Shown here: positions 53,641-64,000 of the stretch, piece by piece
Numbering within the stretch: the stretch's first letter is position 1
Layout: every line of letters starts with the position of its first letter
Origin: Sphingomonas melonis
GTDB taxonomy: Bacteria; Pseudomonadota; Alphaproteobacteria; Sphingomonadales; Sphingomonadaceae
Length of the DNA: 64,000 nucleotides
Direction of reading: 5' to 3'
Assembly: GCF_013409985.1 (NCBI RefSeq)
Contig: NZ_JACCBY010000001.1
Span: 1,054,001 to 1,118,000, forward strand
Notes under the pieces: model-generated
What the model was told of the DNA's origin: nothing
Database searches by the model: none
The model's input: the letters and a program-made list of their open reading frames with translations, nothing else
Program-made: the position numbers and the translations under genes

Positions 53641-54705
53641 GTGACTGACGCCCAGCAATTCGCCAGCGACAATTATGCCGGGATCTGCCCCGAAGCGTGG
53701 CAGGCGATGGACCTTGCGAATCGCGGATCGGCCAGCGCCTATGGCGACGACGACTGGACGCAGCGCGCGTCCGACGCCTTCCGCGATCTGTTCGAGACCG
53801 AATGCGAGGTCTATTTCGCCTTCAACGGCACCGCCGCCAATTCGCTGGCGCTCGCCTCGCTCTGCCAATCCTATCACAGCGTGATCTGCTCGGCGCAGGC
53901 GCATGTCGAAACCGACGAATGCGGCGCGCCCGAATTCTTCTCCAACGGCTCGAAGCTGCTCGTCGCGCCGACCGAAAGCGGCAAGCTCGACCCGCAGGCG
54001 ATCCGCAAGCTGGCGACCGGGCGCGCCGATATCCATTTCCCCAAGCCGCGCGTCGTGACGATCACCCAGCCGACCGAGACGGGGCAGGTCTATACGATCG
54101 CCGAGGTCGAGGCGCTGTCCGCGGTCTGCCGCGAACTGGGGCTGCGGTTGCACATGGACGGGGCGCGCTTCGCCCATGCCTGCGCCACGCTCGGCTGCAG
54201 CCCGGCGGACATCACCTGGCGCGCCGGCGTCGATGTCTTGTGCTTCGGCGGCACCAAGAACGGCATGGCGGTGGGCGAGGCGGTGCTGTTCTTCTACCCC
54301 GCGCTCGCCGAGGATTTCGACTATCGCTGCAAGCAGGCGGGGCAGCTCGCCTCGAAGATGCGCTTCCTGTCGGCGCCCTGGGTGGGCCTGCTGGAGAGCG
54401 GCGCCTGGCTCAGCAACGCCCGGCACGGCAACGCCTGCGCCACCCGGCTGGCGGCGGCGGTGGAGGCGCTGCCCGGCGTCGAGCTGATGTTCCCCGTCGA
54501 GGCCAATGCCGTCTTCCTGACCGCGCCCGAGACGGTGCTCGACGGCCTGCGCGCGCGCGGCTGGCGCTTCTATACGTTCATCGGCGGCGGCGCGCGGTTC
54601 ATGTTCGCGTGGGACGCCGATCCGGCGCGCGTCGACCAGCTGATCAGCGATCTGCGCGCCGTGGCGGGAGCATCCGCGGGCACCTATGCCTGCGCGGCGG
54701 CTTAG
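53641..54705 (+). CDS. low-specificity L-threonine aldolase
   Basis: A 354-residue PLP enzyme that splits L-threonine (and allo-threonine) to glycine and acetaldehyde. It has FASDNYAG at the start, YFAFNGTAANSLAL, HVETDECGAPEFF, LHMDGARFAHA with the PLP-binding Asp, and CFGGTKNGMAVGEAVLFF with the Lys that forms the Schiff base. GTG start at 53641 has AAGGA at seven bases; the frame stays open for about 100 bases upstream through the leader. No other methionine or threonine gene lies nearby. Confidence 0.93.
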   Translation: MTDAQQFASDNYAGICPEAWQAMDLANRGSASAYGDDDWTQRASDAFRDLFETECEVYFAFNGTAANSLALASLCQSYHSVICSAQAHVETDECGAPEFFSNGSKLLVAPTESGKLDPQAIRKLATGRADIHFPKPRVVTITQPTETGQVYTIAEVEALSAVCRELGLRLHMDGARFAHACATLGCSPADITWRAGVDVLCFGGTKNGMAVGEAVLFFYPALAEDFDYRCKQAGQLASKMRFLSAPWVGLLESGAWLSNARHGNACATRLAAAVEALPGVELMFPVEANAVFLTAPETVLDGLRARGWRFYTFIGGGARFMFAWDADPARVDQLISDLRAVAGASAGTYACAAA

Positions 54706-54734
54706 GGGGGATCGATATGCAGGCAAATCCCTCC

Positions 54735-54971
54735 CCCTGGCGGGCAGGGCTATCGCATATGGCTGCGGTGATGAGGTTCGCTCGGTTTCCTCATGAGATT
54801 CGTCACCCCGGACTCAGTCCGGGGTCCACGGGGCCGCAGGAGAACGGTGTCGACTCAAGCCTTTCTCCGCGCCGCAGGGTGGACCCCGGAACACGTCCGG
54901 GGTGACGGGGTAAGCTTGGAACACGGCAGGCTGAAATGAACGTCCATATGCGATAGCCCTACCCTGGCGGG
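54735..54971. mobile_element. MITE-like element inserted in a family B repeat, with target-site duplication
   Basis: Terminal inverted repeats AGGGCTATCGCATATGG (54746-54762) and CCATATGCGATAGCCCT (54944-54960) are perfect over 17 bases. Inside is the family A palindrome pair. Immediately outside lie CCCTGGCGGG at 54735-54744 and again at 54962-54971, a 10-bp direct repeat. Joining the flanks at that repeat recreates a CCTCCCCCTGGCGGGGGAGG family B palindrome. There is no ORF in it, so it would need a transposase from elsewhere. Confidence 0.8.
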
Positions 54972-55015
54972 GGAGGAATTTGGTTTGTCGCTCCGTCCTC
55001 TGACGCACATACGAC

Positions 55016-55045
55016 AAGGGCCGGAGCGTCGCCGCTCCGGCCCTT
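55016..55045 (-). terminator. hairpin after nusG
   Basis: AAGGGCCGGAGCG (55016-55028) pairs perfectly with CGCTCCGGCCCTT (55033-55045) around a four-base loop, 22 bases past the nusG stop. Only a short T-run (CCCTTGTCGT) follows on the minus strand, but the very stable stem makes a terminator likely. Confidence 0.7.
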
Positions 55046-55067
55046 GCTGTCCCGACGCGGGTCGGCG

Positions 55068-55604
55068 TTACTTCGAGCGTTCGACCTGCTCGAAGTCGAG
55101 CTCGACCGGGGTGGCGCGACCGAAGATCGACACCGACACCTTGACCTTCGACTTGTCGAAATCGAGTTCCTCGACGATGCCGTTGAAGCTCGCGAACGGA
55201 CCTTCGAGCACCTTGACCGCGTCGCCGATCTCGTAATCGACCTTGACCTTGGTCTTCGGCGCCGCGGCGGCCTCTTCCTTGCTGTTGAGCATGCGCGCGG
55301 CCTCGGCCTCGCTGATCGCCTGCGGCTTGCCCATGCTGCCCAGGAAGCCGGTCACCTTGGGCGTGTTCTTGACGAGGTGGTAGACGTCGTCGTTCATGTT
55401 GAGCTTGGCTAGGACGTAGCCGGGCATGAACTTGCGCTCGACCGCGATCTTCTTGCCGCGGCGAGCCTCGGTCACCGTCTCGGTCGGCACCTCGATCTGC
55501 TCGACGAGCTGCTCTAGGCCGAGCCGCGTCGCCTCCGCCATGATCGCATCGCGGACCTTGCCCTCGAAGCCCGAATAGGCGTGAATGATGTACCAGCGCG
55601 CCAT
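55068..55604 (-). CDS. nusG: transcription termination/antitermination factor NusG
   Basis: A 178-residue protein that binds RNA polymerase and links it to Rho and the ribosome. It begins MARWYIIHAYSGFEGKV, contains KFMPGYVLAKLNM and VTGFLGSMGKPQAIS, and ends with the KOW domain GDAVKVLEGPFASFNGIVEELD. Length matches the family. It follows secE by ten bases in the usual order. Confidence 0.98.
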   Translation of the reverse strand: MARWYIIHAYSGFEGKVRDAIMAEATRLGLEQLVEQIEVPTETVTEARRGKKIAVERKFMPGYVLAKLNMNDDVYHLVKNTPKVTGFLGSMGKPQAISEAEAARMLNSKEEAAAAPKTKVKVDYEIGDAVKVLEGPFASFNGIVEELDFDKSKVKVSVSIFGRATPVELDFEQVERSK

Positions 55605-55614
55605 TGGAAAACCT

Positions 55615-55812
55615 TTACTTCGCGAGCTTGAGCAGCGCCTGGACGACCGCGTTGAAGAACGTGTCGACGCCCAGGAAGAACAGCGCGAGGATCGTGGTCA
55701 TGATGACCACCATCACGCCCGTCATGATCGTCTCGCGCCGGGTCGGCCAGACGACCTTCTTGGTCTCGGCCTGCACCTGACGGATGAATTCGATGGGGGT
55801 CGTCTTCGCCAC
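55615..55812 (-). CDS. secE: preprotein translocase subunit SecE
   Basis: A 65-residue single-helix protein: TPIEFIRQVQAETKKVVWPTRRETIMTG with the conserved amphipathic segment and one membrane helix. It clamps SecY in the SecYEG translocon. Short single-helix form, as in alphaproteobacteria. Located between tRNA-Trp and nusG, the usual context. Confidence 0.97.
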   Translation of the reverse strand: MAKTTPIEFIRQVQAETKKVVWPTRRETIMTGVMVVIMTTILALFFLGVDTFFNAVVQALLKLAK

Positions 55813-56003
55813 TGTTTTTTCTCAAAACCCGCTGGAATCACGAAAGTCCGTGTCGCTGAAGGCATAAGGCCGCTGCCGCTTCCCTCATGTGGGGAACCGG
55901 CGTGGCCCGTCCTCAGCTGTCGGATGGCCTGCGCAGATAGCCGCGCGACCGGATAAAGGCAAGTCCGCGGGGGAGGGCGCCGAAAGGAGGCCCGAAACGC
56001 CGA

Positions 56004-56147
56004 TCAATGACCGTAGGTCTTGATCCCGCGCCGGCGCAATTTCTCGCGCTTGCGACGCCGCAAATACACGACCAGTGTCGGTATGCCGATCAATAGCAGA
56101 ACGCCAATGATGGCATAAACAATCGTCAGTCGTGTAGCCTCATCCAT
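56004..56147 (-). CDS. small single-pass membrane protein, unknown function
   Basis: A 47-residue frame: an acidic start MDEATRLTIVYAIIGV, one membrane helix (IIGVLLLIGIPTLVVY) and a strongly basic tail (LRRRKREKLRRRGIKTYGH). The base content is lower in GC than the neighbours (many A/T third positions), possibly because of recent arrival or weak expression. Only a weak AGG box is present. It lies between tRNA-Trp and secE on the same strand. No family is known to me, but the topology is strongly protein-like. Confidence 0.6.
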   Translation of the reverse strand: MDEATRLTIVYAIIGVLLLIGIPTLVVYLRRRKREKLRRRGIKTYGH

Positions 56148-56246
56148 ACCTAACTTTATAGCAGGTTAGGCGTCGGCGTCACCGGTATTATGACAAAAAA
56201 TTCATTGCGCTGGGTCAAGGTCCGGCCGGCGATTCGCGGACAGGAC

Positions 56247-56322
56247 TGGCAGGAGTGCACGGACTCGAACCGTGGGCCCTCGGTTTTGGAGACCGATGCT
56301 CTACCAACTGAGCTACACTCCT
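56247..56322 (-). tRNA. trpT: tRNA-Trp (anticodon CCA)
   Basis: On the minus strand the sequence begins AGGAGTGTAGCTCAGTTGG (5' acceptor AGGAGTG, D-loop), has the anticodon loop CTCCAAA with CCA, the T-arm GGTTCGAGTCC, and ends CACTCCTG followed by an encoded CCA (56247-56249). The acceptor stem is fully paired. Trp tRNA beside secE-nusG is a very common bacterial order. Confidence 0.97.
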
Positions 56323-56334
56323 GCAGTGCGGCGC

Positions 56335-56363
56335 CCTCTACCGCCTTGCGAAAAAAAGGGCAA
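56335..56363 (-). promoter_or_regulatory. promoter of tRNA-Trp
   Basis: On the minus strand TTGCCC (-35, 56363-56358) and TAGAGG (-10, 56340-56335) are separated by 17 bases, and the -10 ends 12 bases before the tRNA 5' end, a good fit for a tRNA promoter. Confidence 0.6.
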
Positions 56364-56454
56364 GACGATCCTGCACGGCGTCGACCGGCCGAGTGACGGA
56401 TGGCGACGATCCCCTTATGGGACAGGCGAAAGCAGCGTGGGGAGAGTGAGCGTG

Positions 56455-57471
56455 GTGAAGATGATGGCAGCGGTGGCGGTACTGGCGCTCGCCGCTGCGC
56501 CGGGTGGCGCGATCGCAGCCGATGCGGTGGCCGTGCCCGAGTTGGGGGCGAATCTGGAACGCTTCACCTATCCGTGGCCGGTGCAGACGATGACCTTCGA
56601 CGTGGTCGGCCAGCCCGCAACGATGGCGTTCATGGATATCGCGCCGCCCCGTCCGAACGGGCGCAGCGTCGTGCTGCTGCACGGCAAGAACTTCTGTGGT
56701 GCGACCTGGGAAAGCAGTGCGCGCGCGCTGAGCAATGCGGGCTACCGCGTCCTCATCCCCGACCAGATCGGCTTCTGCAAATCGGCCAAGCCGCGCAGCG
56801 CGCAATATAGTTTCGAGATGCTGGCGTCGTTCACGCGCCGGTTGATGGAGTCGCGCGGCATCACGCGCGCCGCGATCGTCGGCCATTCGTTCGGCGGCAT
56901 GCTCGCGATGCGCCTGGCGATCCTCTACCCCGATTCGGTCGAGCGGCTGGTGCTGGTTAACCCGCTCGGCCTCAAGGACCGGTCGGAAGAGGGGCTGCCC
57001 TATGTCGATGTCGACACGCTCTGGGCCGGCGAGCGCAAGGCGAGCTACGCGTCGATCAAGGCCTATCAGCAGCAGAATTACTACCACGGCACGTGGAAGC
57101 CGGCCTACGACCGCTGGGTATGGATGCTCGCCGGCATGTATCAGGGGGCGGGACGCGACGCGGTGGCGCTCGCCCAGGCGAAGACCAGCGAGATGATCAA
57201 GACGCAGCCGGTCGCGCACGAACTGTACCGCGTGAAGCCGCCGACGACGCTGCTGATCGGCACGCTCGACCGCACCGCCTTCGGCCGCGCGCAGACGCCG
57301 CCCAATCTGCGCCAGTTCCTCGAGGCGATCCCCGTCGTCGCCCGGAAGGCGGTGACGCAGATGCCGAACGCCACGTTGGTCCCGCTCGACGGTCTTGGCC
57401 ATTCGCCGCAGGTCGAGGACCCGGCCCGATTCGAGAAGGCGTTGCTGGGGGCGCTCACCGCAAGGCGCTAG
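56455..57471 (+). CDS. exported alpha/beta hydrolase
   Basis: A 338-residue protein with a signal peptide (MMAAVAVLALAAAPGGAIAAD). The fold markers are VVLLHGKNFCGATWESSARAL (oxyanion hole), VGHSFGGMLAMRLA (nucleophile Ser near residue 148), the acid region TLLIGTLDRTAFG and the catalytic His in LDGLGHSPQVEDP. Substrate is unknown; it looks like an exported esterase or hydrolase. GTG at 56455 has the best-spaced GGGGAG box; ATG at 56461 is an alternative. Confidence 0.85.
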   Translation: MKMMAAVAVLALAAAPGGAIAADAVAVPELGANLERFTYPWPVQTMTFDVVGQPATMAFMDIAPPRPNGRSVVLLHGKNFCGATWESSARALSNAGYRVLIPDQIGFCKSAKPRSAQYSFEMLASFTRRLMESRGITRAAIVGHSFGGMLAMRLAILYPDSVERLVLVNPLGLKDRSEEGLPYVDVDTLWAGERKASYASIKAYQQQNYYHGTWKPAYDRWVWMLAGMYQGAGRDAVALAQAKTSEMIKTQPVAHELYRVKPPTTLLIGTLDRTAFGRAQTPPNLRQFLEAIPVVARKAVTQMPNATLVPLDGLGHSPQVEDPARFEKALLGALTARR

Positions 57472-57519
57472 GCGGGTGGCGCGGCGTCGGCGGCGAGGGG
57501 CGGGGGCGAGGGCGCCCCG

Positions 57520-57548
57520 TTGACCCGCGCCCCGACTCTGCGTATAGG
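57520..57548 (+). promoter_or_regulatory. promoter of the str (rpsL) operon
   Basis: TTGACC (57520-57525) and TATAGG (57543-57548) are 17 bases apart, a close match to the housekeeping sigma consensus of this group, about 160 bases before rpsL. The long leader between has no ORF and may be involved in control. Confidence 0.75.
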
Positions 57549-57709
57549 CCCGCCCCGTCTGTCGGAGCGATCCGGCGGACATGCTTGAACATTGCTGGAT
57601 GCAAAGTTGTGGGGCCGGGGTGGTGCATGCGCCGCCATCCGTCCCTTTTTGTATTCCGAAGTGCTGTGATGGCTCCAGCAAAGTAACCCACATACGAGGT
57701 GAAGGCTTC

Positions 57710-58081
57710 ATGCCGACGATCAACCAGCTGGTCCGCAAGGGCCGCGACCCGCAGAAGGCCAAGTCGAAGGTCCCTGCGATGGAGCAGAACCCGCAGAAGC
57801 GCGGCGTCTGCACCCGCGTCTACACGACGACCCCGAAGAAGCCGAACTCGGCGCTGCGCAAGGTGGCCAAGGTCCGCCTGACCAACAGCCGCGAAGTCAT
57901 CAGCTACATTCCGGGCGAAGGCCACAACCTTCAGGAGCACTCGGTGGTCCTGATCCGCGGCGGCCGTGTGCGCGATCTTCCCGGCGTTCGCTACCACGTC
58001 CTGCGCGGCGTGCTCGATACGCAGGGCGTCAAGGATCGCCGTCAGTCCCGCTCCAAGTACGGCGCCAAGCGTCCGAAGTAA
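57710..58081 (+). CDS. rpsL: 30S ribosomal protein S12
   Basis: A 123-residue protein of the decoding centre: [14 protein letters not shown], the [19 protein letters not shown] loop with Lys43 intact, and [19 protein letters not shown]. In E. coli the residue at 88 is Lys (GGRVKDLPG); here it is Arg88 (codon CGC). That exact K88R change gives streptomycin resistance in other bacteria. Start at the ATG 57710. First gene of the str operon. Confidence 0.98.
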   Translation: MPTINQLVRKGRDPQKAKSKVPAMEQNPQKRGVCTRVYTTTPKKPNSALRKVAKVRLTNSREVISYIPGEGHNLQEHSVVLIRGGRVRDLPGVRYHVLRGVLDTQGVKDRRQSRSKYGAKRPK

Positions 58082-58141
58082 GCCGGTTGGCCCCGTTGCT
58101 CGGGGCTCGACCACCAGGCTGAAGTTAGAAAGGTTTTTGAA

Positions 58142-58612
58142 ATGGCACGTCGTCGTCGTCCCGAAAAGCGGGTCATCCTGCCTGATCCCAAGTTCGGGGA
58201 TGAGGTTCTCTCGAAGTTCATGAATTCGGTCATGCTCGACGGCAAGAAGTCCGTCGCCGAACTGATCGTCTACGGTGCGCTCGAAACCGTCGAAAGCCGC
58301 GCCAAGCGCGAGCCGATCGGCGTGTTCCACGACGCGCTCAACAACATCAAGCCGGGCATCGAAGTGCGCTCGCGCCGCGTCGGTGGTGCGACCTACCAGG
58401 TTCCCGTCGAGGTCCGTCCGGAGCGCGCCCAGGCGCTGGCCATCCGCTGGCTGATCGCCGCCGCCCGCGCGCGCAGCGAGAACACCATGTCGGCACGCCT
58501 GTCGGGCGAGCTGATGGATGCCGCCAACAACCGCGGCAACGCGGTCAAGAAGCGCGAAGACACGCACCGTATGGCCGAAGCCAACCGCGCCTTCAGCCAC
58601 TACCGCTGGTAA
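58142..58612 (+). CDS. rpsG: 30S ribosomal protein S7
   Basis: A 156-residue protein starting [22 protein letters not shown] with [12 protein letters not shown] and the ARAAR-type tail [13 protein letters not shown]. It organises the 3' domain of 16S rRNA and is a known translational regulator of the str operon. The start is the ATG at 58142, 61 bases after rpsL. Confidence 0.98.
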   Translation: MARRRRPEKRVILPDPKFGDEVLSKFMNSVMLDGKKSVAELIVYGALETVESRAKREPIGVFHDALNNIKPGIEVRSRRVGGATYQVPVEVRPERAQALAIRWLIAAARARSENTMSARLSGELMDAANNRGNAVKKREDTHRMAEANRAFSHYRW

Positions 58613-58696
58613 GGCTTGGAAGCCTCGACCTTCTAACCTATATCGTGGGGAGCCGGCGGAAGCTGCGCTCCCCACATCGCTAAGGAAACCACGATC

Positions 58697-60793
<2,097 letters not shown>

Positions 60794-60972
60794 GGCGCGC
60801 GGGGCCGGGGCAACCTGGTCCCAAGCTGCCGAAAGGCCTGGCACCCGCGCGTAACTCCGGCGAGAGCCGGACTTAGGCTGCGGGCAGGGGCTGGCGTTAC
60901 CAATCATCTACCGCTAAAGGGCCGCGTTCGCGTGGCCCCGGCGGCACCGAATTCGAATCAGAAGGTAGGAAA

Positions 60973-62166
<1,194 letters not shown>

Positions 62167-62208
62167 GAGACGGATCGGCGCTGCGGCGCCGGCCCGATCG
62201 AGACACAG

Positions 62209-62252
62209 CGGCCCGGCTCTCCAAAAAAGGAGAGTCGGGCCGTTGCTATTTT
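62209..62252 (+). terminator. rho-independent terminator after tuf
   Basis: CGGCCCGGCTCTCC (62209-62222) and GGAGAGTCGGGCCG (62229-62242) form a 14-bp stem around AAAAAA, followed by TTGCTATTTT. It closes the str operon, so the S10 operon must have its own promoter in the next 185 bases. Confidence 0.9.
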
Positions 62253-62437
62253 ATGAGGGCTCCTTTAAGGGCGCTCCTCCAAGTTTTACTGAGTTACGGC
62301 TCTTTCTCGTCGTCGCGCTGCACCCGTCAATCGGGCAGGGCGATCTCATCCCGCCGGTCCAGCACCAGCGGCACGAGTCCTCCGCCATCGGGCGGTGGAG
62401 ACGGCCGGGGTCGTGCTCCTTCGCATCGGTAGGGATC

Positions 62438-62746
62438 ATGGACAGCAATATCCGCATTCGCCTCAAGGCGTTCGATCATCGTGTGCTCGACCAGGCGACC
62501 GGCGACATCGCCGACACCGCGCGCCGCACCGGCGCGCTTATCCGCGGCCCGATTCCGCTGCCGACCCGCATCGAGAAGTTCACCGTCAACCGCGGTCCGC
62601 ACATCGACAAGAAGTCGCGCGAGCAGTTCGAGGTCCGCACCTACAAGCGCATGCTCGACATCGTGCAGCCGACCCCGCAGACGGTGGACGCGCTCATGAA
62701 GCTCGACCTCGCTGCAGGCGTTGACGTCGAGATCAAGTTGGCGTAA
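62438..62746 (+). CDS. rpsJ: 30S ribosomal protein S10
   Basis: A 102-residue protein beginning [19 protein letters not shown] with [21 protein letters not shown], the standard S10. It is also NusE, part of antitermination complexes. The ATG at 62438 follows TAGGG; about 185 bases of leader with GC hairpins precede it. Confidence 0.98.
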   Translation: MDSNIRIRLKAFDHRVLDQATGDIADTARRTGALIRGPIPLPTRIEKFTVNRGPHIDKKSREQFEVRTYKRMLDIVQPTPQTVDALMKLDLAAGVDVEIKLA

Positions 62747-62756
62747 TGGGCCGCAT

Positions 62757-62793
62757 CCCGCGGTCGACGTGAGTCCCGCGGGTTTGCTGTTTT
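62757..62793 (+). terminator. terminator-like hairpin between rpsJ and rplC
   Basis: CCCGCGG (62757-62763) and CCGCGGG (62776-62782) followed by TTTGCTGTTTT resemble an attenuator. The gap from 62747 to 63050 is unusually long for the S10 operon; apart from this hairpin it holds GC-rich stem-forming sequence and no good ORF. It might limit read-through into rplC. Confidence 0.5.
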
Positions 62794-63050
62794 CCGCTCA
62801 GGCGGAACGGCCAGTTTGGGACCTCCGCTGTGCGGAGTACCTGACAGACACGAGATACCGCCGGCCGCTTCGGTTGCCGGGCCAGCGTCTCCCGTCATGT
62901 TCCCGGCAACGGGGGCGACCAGCCCGGGACGGGGCGACGTACATCTTTCGGGCTGAACCGGACTCTCGACACGGCGAATCGGCCGGGGCGAGGGGCCACA
63001 CGCACGTACGGGAATGGTCCCGGGCGTGCCTCTGTAAGGAGTGACGGATC

Positions 63051-63800
63051 ATGCGCACTGGCGTGATCGCGAAGAAAATGGGTATGACCCGCCTGTTCCA
63101 GGATGACGGCCGCCACGTGCCGGTCACCGTCCTGCAACTCGAAGGCCTCCAGGTCATTGCCCGTCGCGAACAAGATCGTGATGGCTATACCGCCGTCCAG
63201 CTCGGTGCTGGCGTCGCCAAAGCCAAGAATGTCGCCAAGCCGCAGCGCGGCCACTTCGGCAAGGCCGAAGTCGAGCCCAAGGCGGTCGTCGCGGAATTCC
63301 GCGTCAGCGAGGACAACCTCCTCGACGTCGGTGCGGAAATCTCGGCCGAGCATTTCGTCGCTGGCCAGCTGGTCGATATCCAGGGTCGTACCCAGGGTAA
63401 GGGCTTCGCCGGCGGCATGAAGCGCTGGAACTTCGCCGGTCTGCGTGCGACCCACGGCGTGTCGGTCTCGCACCGCTCGCTCGGTTCGACCGGTCAGCGC
63501 CAGGATCCGGGCAAGGTCTTCAAGAACAAGAAGATGGCCGGCCACATGGGCGACCGCAACCGCACCCAGCAGAACCTCGAGATCGTCGGCACCGACGCCG
63601 AGCGCGGCCTCATCTTCGTCAAGGGCTCGGTCCCTGGCTCGAAGGGCGGCTGGCTGTTCGTCAAGGACGCGGTCAAGGTCAAGGCGCATGCCGACGCTCC
63701 CTATCCCGCCAGCCTGAAGCAGGCTGCCAACAGCAACACCGCAGCCGACACGCCCGCAGAGACGAGCGCGCCGGAAGCTACCGACGGCCAGGAGGGCTGA
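63051..63800 (+). CDS. rplC: 50S ribosomal protein L3
   Basis: A 249-residue L3 starting [16 protein letters not shown] with [19 protein letters not shown] and [16 protein letters not shown] near the peptidyl transferase centre. The C-terminal 35 residues are a Ser/Thr/Ala/Glu-rich tail beyond the usual end. AAGGAGTGACGGATC precedes the ATG. Confidence 0.98.
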   Translation: MRTGVIAKKMGMTRLFQDDGRHVPVTVLQLEGLQVIARREQDRDGYTAVQLGAGVAKAKNVAKPQRGHFGKAEVEPKAVVAEFRVSEDNLLDVGAEISAEHFVAGQLVDIQGRTQGKGFAGGMKRWNFAGLRATHGVSVSHRSLGSTGQRQDPGKVFKNKKMAGHMGDRNRTQQNLEIVGTDAERGLIFVKGSVPGSKGGWLFVKDAVKVKAHADAPYPASLKQAANSNTAADTPAETSAPEATDGQEG

Positions 63801-63802
63801 AC

Positions 63803-64000
63803 GTGAAGGTCAAGGTTCAATCCTTCGCCGGCACCGCTGCGGCGGACGTCGAGCTCAACGACGAGGTCTTCGGCCTCGATCCGCGCGCCGACATCCTGCA
63901 CCGCGTGGTCACCTGGCAGCTCGAGAAGCGTCGCGAGACGGCTCGTGGCACCCGCGAGCGTGCGGACGTCGCCCGTTCGGGCAAGAAGTTCGGTCGCCAG
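63803..64000 (+). CDS. rplD: 50S ribosomal protein L4, N-terminal part (3' end outside window)
   Basis: A GTG start at 63803, two bases after rplC, opens a frame running to the window end: VKVKVQSFAGTAAADVEL, GLDPRADILHRVVTWQLEKRR, ARGTRERADVARSGKKFGRQ. This is the conserved beginning of L4, the assembly protein and autoregulator of S10 operons. Only the first 66 residues are present. Confidence 0.95.
   Translation, partial: MKVKVQSFAGTAAADVELNDEVFGLDPRADILHRVVTWQLEKRRETARGTRERADVARSGKKFGRQ

Noticed and set aside
62252..62437. Small ORF in the rpsJ leader joined to S10
   Set aside because: The frame is open upstream of rpsJ, but the standard S10 start at 62438 has a proper ribosome-binding site and the extension has no S10 similarity.

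Overview
The window is a contiguous stretch of a GC-rich chromosome that looks like a sphingomonad (Sphingomonas or a close alphaproteobacterial relative). The support is the gene families and context: a cyo bo3-type oxidase operon ending in a SURF1 gene, DUF2794 and DUF4169 proteins, an HprK-related-kinase-A/PqqD cluster, a Caulobacter-type TonB receptor, the trpT-secE-nusG and str/S10 ribosomal order, and extreme GC bias with long antisense shadow ORFs. No phage, plasmid or transposase gene is visible. The genus is an inference from family content, not from a marker search.

Layout. 0-3.6 kb: the end of an amidase, argB, two small membrane proteins, an exonuclease-like protein and a DUF4169 protein. 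3.6-8.5 kb: cyoABCD plus SURF1 on the minus strand, with a divergent MFS transporter (8.7-10.0 kb). 10.5-13.5 kb: an EF-hand secreted protein divergent from an OmpR/EnvZ-like two-component pair. 13.5-18.7 kb: small proteins, a GreA/GreB-like factor, an LplT-like MFS protein, pgsA-moaD-moaE and a fasciclin lipoprotein. 18.7-25.7 kb: oxyR, ahpF, ahpC (peroxide defence), a TSUP permease, cysE and an SDR. 25.8-33.1 kb: a complete phosphate regulon, phoR-pstSCAB-phoU-phoB. 33.6-36.1 kb: a four-gene cluster (Tat-signal protein, PqqD-like, HprK-like kinase, nucleotidyltransferase) of unknown function. 36.1-43.0 kb: gph, glmU, an RHH/PIN toxin-antitoxin pair, glmS, an FAD monooxygenase and a ROK sugar kinase. 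43.0-51.3 kb: a REC-GGDEF-EAL protein with a sensor kinase, then a TonB receptor and a phytase-like histidine acid phosphatase. 51.4-54.7 kb: a GH84 hexosaminidase and a threonine aldolase with a structured leader. 55-64 kb: nusG, secE, tRNA-Trp, an alpha/beta hydrolase, rpsL-rpsG-fusA-tuf and the start of the S10 operon (rpsJ, rplC, rplD, the last cut by the window end).

The gene-poor gaps are mostly filled by three families of palindromic repeats: (A) elements built round a GTCACCCCGGA...TCCGGGGTGAC palindrome, usually as a facing pair about 105 bp long; (B) purine/pyrimidine-rich CCTCCCCC...GGGGGAGG inverted repeats; and (C) a GGAATGTCGATCCGGCCT plus GCTCCTG...CAGGAGC unit. At 54.7 kb a family A element with perfect 17-bp terminal inverted repeats sits inside a family B palindrome and is flanked by a 10-bp direct repeat, so the elements appear to be (or to have been) mobile, MITE-like units.

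The items most worth follow-up are the HprK-related-kinase-A cluster, the nested MITE, the structured leader before threonine aldolase, the toxin-antitoxin pair wedged between two amino-sugar genes with a putative operator overlapping the glmU stop codon, the monooxygenase with no normal start codon, and arginine at S12 position 88.
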